From Oryzibacter oryziterrae (GTDB lineage: Bacteria > Pseudomonadota > Alphaproteobacteria > Rhizobiales > Pleomorphomonadaceae): DNA of 64,000 nucleotides. Position numbers and translations under genes: made by a program. A model generated the notes under the pieces. The model had not been told where the DNA came from. It searched no databases and worked only from the letters and a program-made list of their open reading frames with translations. Positions 37,312 to 44,823 of the stretch are shown here, piece after piece (within the stretch, counting starts at the first letter, position 1; each line of letters opens with the position of its first letter). The stretch covers positions 61,343-125,342 of the forward strand of contig NZ_JAKJIC010000012.1 in NCBI RefSeq assembly GCF_021864535.1, in the 5' to 3' direction.

Positions 37312-38847
37312 TCAGTGATGGCCGGCCATATACTGGCCGATGGTGGTGCGGTCGGTCTCGGCGGCGTTGGCGACGTAGGTTATCTTGCCCTCGCTCATCA
37401 CCGCGATGCGGTCGGAGAGTTCGAGGATCTCGTCGAGGTCCTCGGAGACAAGAAGGACGGCGGCGCCCCGGTTGCGCTGGTCCATGATCTGGCCGCGGAT
37501 CTCGGCGATGGAGGCGAAGTCGAGACCGAAGCAAGGATTGGCGACGACGAGCACGTCGACCTCGCTGGAGAGTTCGCGGGCGAGGATGGCGCGCTGGACA
37601 TTGCCGCCGGAGAGGTTCTGGATCGGTTCGTCGGGACCGGGGGTCTTGACGCGGTAGGAGGCGATGAGTTCGCGCGCCCTCGCCCGCATGGGACCGGGCG
37701 ACAGCCAGCCCCAGCCCTTGGCGATGGGCGGCTGGTCGAAGGTGCGGAAGGCGAGGTTCTCGGCGACCGACATGCGGGGGACGGCGGCGTTGCGCAGCGG
37801 CTCCTCCTGGAAGCCGAAGACCTTGAAGCGGGCCATCTTGCCACGCTCGGGCTCATAGGGCTCACCCTTGACGAAGAAGCGGCCGTCGGCGAGCGGGCGC
37901 TGGCCGGACAGGGTCTCGATCAGCTCGGACTGGCCGTTGCCGGAGACGCCGGCGATGCCGACGATCTCGCCGGAGCGCACCTTCAGGCTGACCGCCTCGA
38001 CGGCCTTCAGGCCTTCGTCGTCATCGGCGAAGACGCCGGCCAGTTCCAGCACCACGGGCTTGTCCTCGAAGGACTGGCGGGCGGCGCGCTCGCGCAGCTT
38101 CATGTCGCCGATCATCATGCGGCTCATCTCGCCGACGGTGAGCGATTTGGCGGGGGCCGAGCCGACGAAGGCGCCCTTGCGCAGAACCGTGACGTCGTCG
38201 GCAAACTGGGTGACCTCGCGGAACTTGTGCGAGATCATGAGGATGGTGAGGTCGCCCCGCTCGGTCATGCCGCGCAGGAGGCCGAGGATCTCGTCGGCCT
38301 CCTGCGGGGTGAGGACAGAGGTGGGCTCGTCGAGGATGAGGAAACGCTGGTCGAGGTAGAGCTGCTTGAGGATTTCCAGCTTCTGCTTCTCGCCGGCGGC
38401 CAGAGCGGACACGGGGACATCGAGGGGCACGCGGAAGGGCATGCGGTCGAACAGCTCGTCGAGGCGGGCGCGTTCCTTCTTCCAGTCGATGACCGAGGGG
38501 ACGTCGGCGCGGGCGATGACCAGGTTTTCGGTGGCGGTGAGCGAGGGTACCAGGGTGAAGTGCTGGTAGACCATGCCGATGCCGAGATCGCGCGCCGCCT
38601 TGGGATTGGGGATCTGCACCTCGCGCCCGTCGACCATCACCGCGCCGCGGGTGGGCTGGTAGAAGCCCATGATGCACTTGACCAGCGTGGACTTGCCGGC
38701 GCCGTTTTCGCCGAGCAGCGCGTGGAACGAACCCGGCGCGACCTTGACCGACACATCGTCGAGGGCAGTGAGCGGGCCGAAGATCTTGGTCATGCCGACG
38801 GTTTCAAGGCCGATGGCGCGCGGGGCGGGACTGGCAAGGGCCGTCAT
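37312..38847 (-). CDS. ABC transporter ATP-binding protein (two nucleotide-binding domains, BMP/nucleoside-type)
   Basis: The 511-residue protein holds two ABC domains in tandem. The first has Walker A GENGAGKSTLVK, a Q-loop MVYQHFTLVPSL and Walker B RFLILDEPTSVLT. The second has a degenerate Walker A (IAGVSGNGQSELIETL), signature NLSGGNVQRAILARE and Walker B VLVVANPCFGLD, where the usual DEPT is replaced, as is common in the second half of sugar/nucleoside-type (RbsA/NupO-like) ATPases. It powers the importer whose permeases and binding protein lie upstream. The start overlaps the atzD stop (ATGA). Confidence 0.92.
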   Translation of the reverse strand: MTALASPAPRAIGLETVGMTKIFGPLTALDDVSVKVAPGSFHALLGENGAGKSTLVKCIMGFYQPTRGAVMVDGREVQIPNPKAARDLGIGMVYQHFTLVPSLTATENLVIARADVPSVIDWKKERARLDELFDRMPFRVPLDVPVSALAAGEKQKLEILKQLYLDQRFLILDEPTSVLTPQEADEILGLLRGMTERGDLTILMISHKFREVTQFADDVTVLRKGAFVGSAPAKSLTVGEMSRMMIGDMKLRERAARQSFEDKPVVLELAGVFADDDEGLKAVEAVSLKVRSGEIVGIAGVSGNGQSELIETLSGQRPLADGRFFVKGEPYEPERGKMARFKVFGFQEEPLRNAAVPRMSVAENLAFRTFDQPPIAKGWGWLSPGPMRARARELIASYRVKTPGPDEPIQNLSGGNVQRAILARELSSEVDVLVVANPCFGLDFASIAEIRGQIMDQRNRGAAVLLVSEDLDEILELSDRIAVMSEGKITYVANAAETDRTTIGQYMAGHH

Positions 38848-39956
38848 GGGCAGGCTCCGGATCTCGAGGCGATGATGGCAACGGGGCCGCCGCCGTCCGG
38901 TCCCTGGTGTTCGGCGCCGCCGGAGACGAAGATCTCGGCGTGTCCGACCAGGGACGACAGGACGCCGGCCACGAAAGCGCGAGCGTGGCGGGTGGAGGAA
39001 ATGTCGCTGTCGTCCAGCATGGTGTGGCGACGACCGCGCAAGCTGCCGGAAGTACCAGCCTCGGCCTTTGCCAGAAGGGCAACGAGGCGGGTCTGCTCGG
39101 CGACCGTCAGCTGGCCATCGGCGGCAAAGCCGAGGCGGCGCAGGCAATCGCGCACGGGCAGGATGTCGATGGAGTCAGCCATCACGGCATGATCGACGGC
39201 GAGATCGCCGCTCCAGAGTGCGCTCATGCCGATGACGACGATTTCGTGGTTGAGGAGCTCGACGCCGCCGGACGTGCTGGCGCGGCTGGAACTGAGGGCA
39301 AAGTTCCGGCCGATATCGGCGTCGGTGATGGCGTCCAGGGCCACCTCGCCGAGGGCAACGGCAACGCCGAGGGCGGAAGCGCCGCGGGAAAGGCCCATGG
39401 ACTTCAGGGTGTCGCGCGTCGCTGTGGACTGGCTGGCGGCCTCGGCTTCGGCAATGCGCGCGGCGGTGAGGAGCGGGCACTTGATCTGGACGAAATGCAC
39501 GTCGGCCGGATCGACGATGCCGGCGTCGGCCATGGCGGCGCGGACGCCGTCGGCGACCATGCGAACCTGATCGCGCCTACCGAGCGCGTGGAACGGCAGA
39601 TCAGCTGTGTGAACCGAACCGATGGCCAGAGACGGCTGGTCCGGCACCCTGTCGGTCGGGCGGCGTTCCAGCACCAGCAGGTGGGGCGACAGGCCGCCCT
39701 CGGTGCCGCCGGACATGACGGTGGAGACGGCATCGACGGCGCCAGCGGGCAGGAAGGCAGCGAGCGTGTCGCGAATGGCGCGCACGGCAAAGGCGCGGGT
39801 GAAATCGTTGACGCAGCCGTTGCCCTCGGTCTTGCCGAGGACGGCGACGACGCCGGCAGGGTCAATCGTGGCATCGGTCAGCGCGCGGTGCAGCGCCGAC
39901 ATGTCGTCGGGCGCCGCACAGGGCAGACGGTGCACGAAGGCCTGCCGCACTTGCAT
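38844..39956 (-). CDS. atzD: Ring-opening amidohydrolase: cyanuric acid hydrolase/barbiturase family (AtzD-like)
   Basis: The 370-residue enzyme carries all three Ser-Lys pairs of the cyanuric acid hydrolase fold: K42 (GKTEGNGCVNDFTR) with S82 (MSGGTEGGLSPH), K159 (VQIKCPLLT) with S229 (ASTSGGVELLNHE), and K297 (LLAKAEA) with S345 (FVSGGAEHQGPDGGGP). The segment GRRHTMLDDSDI is typical of AtzD and TrzD. It opens cyanuric acid to 1-carboxybiuret, which loses CO2 to biuret. Barbiturase is the family alternative; the adjacent biuret hydrolase-like gene favours cyanurate. Its start overlaps that gene by ATGA. Confidence 0.88.
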   Translation of the reverse strand: MQVRQAFVHRLPCAAPDDMSALHRALTDATIDPAGVVAVLGKTEGNGCVNDFTRAFAVRAIRDTLAAFLPAGAVDAVSTVMSGGTEGGLSPHLLVLERRPTDRVPDQPSLAIGSVHTADLPFHALGRRDQVRMVADGVRAAMADAGIVDPADVHFVQIKCPLLTAARIAEAEAASQSTATRDTLKSMGLSRGASALGVAVALGEVALDAITDADIGRNFALSSSRASTSGGVELLNHEIVVIGMSALWSGDLAVDHAVMADSIDILPVRDCLRRLGFAADGQLTVAEQTRLVALLAKAEAGTSGSLRGRRHTMLDDSDISSTRHARAFVAGVLSSLVGHAEIFVSGGAEHQGPDGGGPVAIIASRSGACP

Positions 39957-40690
39957 CAGATCACCTCGATCAGTGCAGACGACGGGGCGACGGCGCCGAA
40001 GACGCCGCCCTGCATCTTGACCATGTCGATGGCGGCAAGGTGGTTGGCGTATTTGGTGGCGCCGCAGCAGTCCTCCACCAGCAGGCATTCGAAGCCGCGG
40101 TCGTTGGCTTCGCGCATGGTGGTGTGGACGCAGACGTCGGTGGTGATGCCGGTAAGCACGATGTTGCGGATGCCCTTGAGGCGCAGGATCATTTCAAGAT
40201 CGGTGGCGCAGAAGGAGCCCTTGCCCGGCTTGTCGATGATGGTTTCGCCCGGCAGCGGGGCGAGTTCTGGGATGATCTCCCAGCCCGGCTCGCCGCGCAC
40301 GAGGATGCGGCCCTGCGGCCCCTGATCACCGATGCCGGCGCCGATGGCCTGAGAACGCCAGCGCTTGTTGGCGGGCAGATCGGAGAGATCGGGACGATGC
40401 CCCTCGCGGGTGTGAATGATGCTGTAGCCGCCGGCGCGCATGGCGGCCATCAGGCGGGCGATGGGTTCGATGGGCGCGCGGGTGAGCGAGATATCGTAGC
40501 CCATGCAGTCGACATAGCCGCCGGGGCCGCAGAAGTCGATCTGCATGTCGATGACGATGAGGGCGGTGTTGTCGGGCCGCAGATCGCCGTCGAAGGGCCA
40601 GGCGTAGGGCGTGGAGGCGATGGTGCGACCGGCGGGCAGGCGGACGGCCCCCACCCGCTCGTCCAGCGTCGCCGGACTGGTCAGGCTCAT
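39956..40690 (-). CDS. biuH: Biuret hydrolase-like cysteine hydrolase
   Basis: The 244-residue isochorismatase-fold enzyme has D48 ([19 protein letters not shown]), K154 ([12 protein letters not shown]) and C187 ([19 protein letters not shown]), matching the spacing of the BiuH triad D36-K142-C175 of Rhizobium leguminosarum. Surrounding text such as [10 protein letters not shown] and [12 protein letters not shown] is also typical. It converts biuret to allophanate and ammonia. It is the gene immediately upstream of atzD, overlapping by 1-4 bases. The gene that would finish the route, allophanate hydrolase, is not in the window. Confidence 0.85.
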   Translation of the reverse strand: MSLTSPATLDERVGAVRLPAGRTIASTPYAWPFDGDLRPDNTALIVIDMQIDFCGPGGYVDCMGYDISLTRAPIEPIARLMAAMRAGGYSIIHTREGHRPDLSDLPANKRWRSQAIGAGIGDQGPQGRILVRGEPGWEIIPELAPLPGETIIDKPGKGSFCATDLEMILRLKGIRNIVLTGITTDVCVHTTMREANDRGFECLLVEDCCGATKYANHLAAIDMVKMQGGVFGAVAPSSALIEVI

Positions 40691-40878
40691 GGACAGACCC
40701 CGAAGATGTGGCAGCGCGACAGGGGATAGGCGAGCGGGATGATGACGGTCTCGACGGCGCGGCCGTCGGGGTCGCTCGGCATACGATCGGCGTCGGTCCG
40801 AGGCGGCGTGGCGCCGGCTTCGTCCTCATCGCTCCGCGGGCGGATCAGCCAGCCGATCAGTGCTTCAAGTCCGTGCAT
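40687..40878 (-). CDS. Unrecognised 63-residue protein in the triazine operon
   Basis: This small ORF has an excellent ribosome site (GGGAGTGATATC before the ATG) and its stop overlaps the biuH start (ATGA), so translation is expected. It begins [20 protein letters not shown], has an acidic middle rich in D and P, and ends [10 protein letters not shown] with two cysteines. It lacks a signal peptide or a membrane helix. I recognise no family. It could be a small partner subunit, as AtzG is for AtzE, or a leader peptide that couples biuH translation to the permease genes. Confidence 0.6.
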   Translation of the reverse strand: MHGLEALIGWLIRPRSDEDEAGATPPRTDADRMPSDPDGRAVETVIIPLAYPLSRCHIFGVCP

Positions 40879-40921
40879 GATATCACTCCCTGCAGTCAGC
40901 GTTGAATGTGGATGGAAGGCG

Positions 40922-41842
40922 TCACTTGGTAATCGACAGTTCGCCCGGCGCGCCCTTCAGGCTGCGCGTCGGCGAGGTGGTGAGGATCATGATGATGAGG
41001 GTGAGCAGATAGGGCGCGGCGTTGAAGAAGTGATAGCCGCGCGAGATGCCGATGGATTGCAGTGCCGGACCGAGGGCGCCGGCGGCGCCGAACAGCAGCG
41101 CCGCGCCGACGCAGGCCAACGGGTTCCAGCGCGAGAAGATGACGAGAGCAACCGCCATCAGGCCCTGGCCGGAGGAGAGGCCCTCGGTCCAGGAGCCGGG
41201 ATAGTAGAGCGACAGGAAAGCGCCGCCGATGCCGGCGAGGAAGCCGCCGAAGGCCGTGGCGAGGAAGCGCACCAGATCGACATTGATGCCGAGCGCGAGC
41301 GCGGCGGGCGCGCTGTCGCCGGTGGTGCGCAGGATGAGGCCCATGCGCGTGTTGGCGAGCGCCCACCACAGCAACACCGCAAGCGCGATGCCGATGAGGA
41401 ACAGAGGGTTGATCTCCAGCGCCTTGGCGAGATTGGGATTGTCGGTCCAGAAGCCGAGTGCGATGGACGGCAGATGCGGCGCGACCGGCTGGATGTAGGC
41501 CTTGCCGAAGAAGAAGGCGAGACCGGTGCCGAACAGCATCATGGCGATGCCAATGGCGATGTCGTTGACGCCCTTCAGGCGGCAGATGGCGCCGTGCAAC
41601 GCGCCGAACAGCGAGCCCGAAAGGCCGGCGACGATGACGCCGAGCCAGGGGCTGCCGGTGAGGAAGGAGGTGGCATAGGCGGCCATGGCGCCAAAGACCA
41701 GGGTGCCCTCGAGGCCGAGGTTGATGCGGCCGGATTTCTCGGTGAGGCATTCGCCGAGCGCCACGAACATGAAGGGCGTGGACACGCGGATGGCGCCGGC
41801 CAGCATGGCGAGCAGCACGGTGACGAGACCGGTATCCTCCAT
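40922..41842 (-). CDS. ABC transporter permease (BMP/nucleoside-type, second subunit)
   Basis: The 306-residue inner-membrane protein has about eight to ten hydrophobic helices and the BPD_transp_2 family features ALGECLTEKSGRINLGLEGT near the N-terminus and GGAFLSLYYPGSWTEGLSSG. It is homologous to the NupQ/YufQ-like subunits that partner BMP-type binding proteins. It follows the first permease gene by 3 bp. The substrate is inferred to be cyanurate, biuret or a related ring compound from the enzymes downstream. Confidence 0.92.
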   Translation of the reverse strand: MEDTGLVTVLLAMLAGAIRVSTPFMFVALGECLTEKSGRINLGLEGTLVFGAMAAYATSFLTGSPWLGVIVAGLSGSLFGALHGAICRLKGVNDIAIGIAMMLFGTGLAFFFGKAYIQPVAPHLPSIALGFWTDNPNLAKALEINPLFLIGIALAVLLWWALANTRMGLILRTTGDSAPAALALGINVDLVRFLATAFGGFLAGIGGAFLSLYYPGSWTEGLSSGQGLMAVALVIFSRWNPLACVGAALLFGAAGALGPALQSIGISRGYHFFNAAPYLLTLIIMILTTSPTRSLKGAPGELSITK

Positions 41843-41845
41843 GGA

Positions 41846-42943
41846 TCAGGCTCCCTTCGACTTGAAGACGGCAAAGCGGCCGTAGAAGGTGTCGGAGATG
41901 AGGAGCACGACGAACATCAGCCCCTGCAGCACGAGGACGGTGGCATCCGGCAGGTCGAGCCGGCGCTGGATCAACCCGCCGGAGGAGTTGATGGCGCCGA
42001 GGAAGATGGCGACCGGCACAATGGCGAGCGGATTGTGGCGGGCGAGGAAGGAGACCAGGATGCCGGTGAAGCCGTAACCGGCCAGCAACGAGGCATTGGC
42101 CTTGCCCTGGATCGCGGCCACCTCGAAGAAGCCGGCAAGACCGGCGCAGGCCCCGGCGATGGCGGTGGAAACCAGCACCAGCTTGCCCACCGGCAGGCCC
42201 TGCGCCTTGGCGGCGCGGACGTTGCCGCCGGTGATGCGGGCGGCAAAGCCGAAGGTGGTGCGGTTGAGCAGGATCCAGATGAGGACGCAGGCGACGATGC
42301 CGGCCGCGAGCCCCCAATGCACCGTGGTGCCGGGGATGGCGCCGATCATGTTGTCGGCGCCGATGGGCATGGTGGAGGGCTTGTTGGGATCGGAGGGATC
42401 GCGCAGGGCGCCCTCGACGAAGAAGTTCAGGATCGAGCGGGCGATGTAATAGAGCAGCAGCGAGGAGATGGTCTCGTTGATGCCGCGATAGTGGCGCAGC
42501 ACGCCGACGGCGCCGATCCAGAGGGCGCCGGCTGCCACGGCGGCGAGCGCCATCAGCGGGAGGATCAGCACCGCCGGGGCGTGGCCGACGAAGGGAATGG
42601 CGATGACGGCGGCAGCGAAGCCGCCCAGCACCAGCGCGCCCTCGCCGCCGATGACCACCATGCCCAAACGGGCGGGAATGGCGACGCAAAGCGCGGTGAG
42701 GATGAGCGGCGAGGCCCGCACCAGGGTCTGCTGGAAGGCGAAGGCAGAACCAAAGCCGCCTTTCCAGATCAGTTCGACGAAGGTGACCGGCGATTTGCCG
42801 AGGGCGAGCAGGAAGAGCGAGAACAGGAGAGCCGAAGCCAGCAGGGCGGCGAGCGGAATGACGACATATTCAGAGCCGCGACGGAGGCGGTCACCGAGAT
42901 CGGCGAGCGGGTGGGACGGGGTCGTCAGGGTCACATCGGTCAT
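41846..42943 (-). CDS. ABC transporter permease (BMP/nucleoside-type, first subunit)
   Basis: The 365-residue inner-membrane protein has an amphipathic cytoplasmic start and about nine helices. Family features are PARLGMVVIGGEGALVLGGF and GINETISSLLLYYIARSILN, typical of the YufP/NupP-like permease. It forms a heterodimer with the next gene product. A 344-bp gap carrying four palindromic repeat units separates it from the binding-protein gene upstream, which may allow higher expression of the binding protein. Confidence 0.92.
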   Translation of the reverse strand: MTDVTLTTPSHPLADLGDRLRRGSEYVVIPLAALLASALLFSLFLLALGKSPVTFVELIWKGGFGSAFAFQQTLVRASPLILTALCVAIPARLGMVVIGGEGALVLGGFAAAVIAIPFVGHAPAVLILPLMALAAVAAGALWIGAVGVLRHYRGINETISSLLLYYIARSILNFFVEGALRDPSDPNKPSTMPIGADNMIGAIPGTTVHWGLAAGIVACVLIWILLNRTTFGFAARITGGNVRAAKAQGLPVGKLVLVSTAIAGACAGLAGFFEVAAIQGKANASLLAGYGFTGILVSFLARHNPLAIVPVAIFLGAINSSGGLIQRRLDLPDATVLVLQGLMFVVLLISDTFYGRFAVFKSKGA

Positions 42944-42994
42944 GGGCGGTCCGGTGATCTTGAGGGCGTCTAGTAGTCCTGGCCTGGAAGTGGG

Positions 42995-43242
42995 TTACCC
43001 CCCTCTCCAACTCTCCCCCTCAAGGGGGGAGAGAGTGCGGTGTGGTTCCGCAGAAAGGTGAGTTCCGCGGGTTTACCCCTCTCTCCAACTCTCTCCCGCA
43101 AGGGGAGAGAGGGTGTGGCTTGGTTCCGCGGGTTGCTGGATTCAGCGGGTTTTACCCCTCTCTCCAGCTTTTTCCTTTTCCCGTGGGTTTACCCCCCTCT
43201 CCAACTCTCCCCCTCAAGGGGGGAGAGTTGGAGAGGGGGGTG
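42995..43242. repeat. Cluster of four C/G-rich palindromic repeats between the binding-protein and permease genes
   Basis: Units start near 42995, 43071, 43150 (a truncated half) and 43187. Each begins GTTTACCCC or GGTTACCCC and contains CTCTCCAACTCT followed by its own reverse complement; the last unit is the most complete palindrome. They are separated by short spacers containing GGTTCCGCGGG. This is the same family as at 25201-25336 and 63629-63672. Translations of the repeat (PLSPTLSRKG and the like) are artefacts. Confidence 0.9.
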
Positions 43243-43287
43243 CAGGGCGGGGGCTGAACGCGCATTCCCACCGCCCTGCCCTCAGGA

Positions 43288-44403
43288 TCAGGTGATCGAG
43301 CCGGAGACGCCTTCGATCAGGTAGTCGGTGGCGTTGAGTTCCGGGGCGTAGTTGTCGAGCGAGGCGCCGGCGGCGACGAGCGGGGTGCCGTCCTGCTTGT
43401 TGATGGGGCCGACGAAGATCGGCTTGCCGACCTTGACCTCGGCGCGGGCGGCGTCGGCGGCGGCGATGGCCTCAGGCGTGGCGCCGGCGCCGTAGGGCGT
43501 GTTCTGCACGAAGTCGAGATCGAAGCCGCCGCCGATGAAGTTGGGCAGTTCGGTGCCGGCGGTGATCTTGGCGGCGTAATCCTTGTAGATGGTCTCCCAC
43601 TTGTATTCGGCGCCGGTGATGAAACCCTTGGGCGCAAGCGGGGCCTGGGAGGCGTTGTGACCGCAGGTCTTGACGCCACGACCCTCGGCCGTCTCGATCA
43701 CCACCTTGGGGCCGTCCACGTGGCAGGTGATGACGTCGGCACCGGCGTCGATCAGAGCGTTAGTGGCTTCGGCTTCACGCACGGGCATGGACCAGTCGCC
43801 GGTGAAGATCACCTGCAGCGTGGCCTTGGGATTCACCTTCTTCACGCCGAGCATGAAGGAATTGATGTTGCGCAGCACGGTGCCGATGGGCTTGGCAGCG
43901 ACGAAGCCGAGCTTGTTCGTCTTGGTCGACAGGCCGGCGGCGATGCCGTCGACATAATGGGCCTGGTCGAGCTGGCCGAAATAGGAACCGGCGTTCTTGG
44001 GGTCCTTGTCGGTCCACAGCGGCGCGGCGTGGCGGAACTGGACGTCGGGGTACTTCTTGGCGGTGTCGACAACGAAGGGATTGTAGTAGCCGAAGGAGGT
44101 GGCGAAGATCAGCGAGGCGCCGTCGATGTTGATCATCGACTCCATGGACTGGGCGACGGCGACGGTCTCGGGGACGTTCTCTTCCTCGACGACGGTGACG
44201 CCCGGGACTTGCTTCAGGGCGGCGGCGGCAACGGCGTGGGCCTGGTTCCAGCCGAAATCGTCCTTGGCGCCGACATAGAGGATGCCGACGGTGAGGCCCT
44301 CGGCGCGGGCGGGAAGCGCGGTCAACAGACCGGTTGAGATGCCGACGAAGCCGGCGCCGGTCCCCTTGAGAAATGAGCGGCGAGCAATCCTGCGATCGAA
44401 CAT
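43288..44403 (-). CDS. BMP-family ABC transporter substrate-binding protein
   Basis: The 371-residue precursor has a Tat-type signal (RRIARRSFLKGTGAGFVG, twin arginines before SFLKG, cleavage near ALPARA) and then the BMP fold: VGILYVGAKDDFGWNQAHAV, NSFMLGVKKVNPKATLQVIF and GADVITCHVDG. The BMP family normally binds nucleosides. Within this operon the ligand is probably cyanurate, biuret or a related nitrogen-rich ring. It is the first gene of the leftward operon and is followed by palindromic repeats before the permease genes. Confidence 0.92.
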   Translation of the reverse strand: MFDRRIARRSFLKGTGAGFVGISTGLLTALPARAEGLTVGILYVGAKDDFGWNQAHAVAAAALKQVPGVTVVEEENVPETVAVAQSMESMINIDGASLIFATSFGYYNPFVVDTAKKYPDVQFRHAAPLWTDKDPKNAGSYFGQLDQAHYVDGIAAGLSTKTNKLGFVAAKPIGTVLRNINSFMLGVKKVNPKATLQVIFTGDWSMPVREAEATNALIDAGADVITCHVDGPKVVIETAEGRGVKTCGHNASQAPLAPKGFITGAEYKWETIYKDYAAKITAGTELPNFIGGGFDLDFVQNTPYGAGATPEAIAAADAARAEVKVGKPIFVGPINKQDGTPLVAAGASLDNYAPELNATDYLIEGVSGSIT

Positions 44404-44823
44404 GACGAAGAAGTCCCCCTGGCTGAAATACGGCCCGCCCTAGGCGGCGGGTGTTGCCAGGACACTCATTCGCAATGCCTATGCCAAATCGGAAAGAGAG
44501 TGTTAAGATTTACCTATGCTGTTTCCGATCAAGGTGTTAGGCTGCCCCTCGTTGACTTGGCGCGTGCGGCTGGCCGGAAGTTGCGGCCGGCGGTCAGAGC
44601 GATTGCATACAATCGCCCTAAGTATGCCTACGTATTAGGCGCTAGGCAAAATGCCTGCTGCGAAAGCCGGCTCAGGATAGTCCCTCTCCCCGTCACGGCC
44701 GCTCAAAGGCCTCTGAAACTGGCCTGATTGTAGGCAAAGCGCATCATTGCGATGGGCAAGCATGGCCAAGCCGCGGCACGAAGCCGTGCGTTTGGGACTG
44801 CCCGTGGCCGGCGGAGACGCAGG
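44404..44823. other. Control region upstream of the triazine operon
   Basis: These 420 bp lie between the binding-protein start and the end of the chemotaxis receptor gene (both on the minus strand). Apart from the palindrome at 44599-44616 and an AT-rich patch at about 44500-44530 I see no gene; the short open frames on the plus strand have no ribosome site or recognisable similarity. The operon promoter must lie here. Confidence 0.6.
44599..44616. promoter_or_regulatory. Candidate GntR (FCD-type) operator
   Basis: GCGATTG and CAATCGC are perfect 7-bp inverted arms around CATA, so the core is ATTGCATACAAT. This closely resembles the TTGTATACAA-type palindromes bound by several FCD-class GntR repressors. 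It is 196 bp upstream of the first gene of the cluster that also encodes such a regulator. Confidence 0.6.

Noticed and set aside
43040-43324. Short frames translating to PLSPTLSRKG-type peptides
   Set aside because: They are translations of the palindromic repeat family, which recur in all frames wherever the repeat occurs.
44500-44727. 75-codon plus-strand ORF upstream of the triazine operon
   Set aside because: No ribosome site, no similarity I recognise, and it contains the candidate operator; more likely control DNA.
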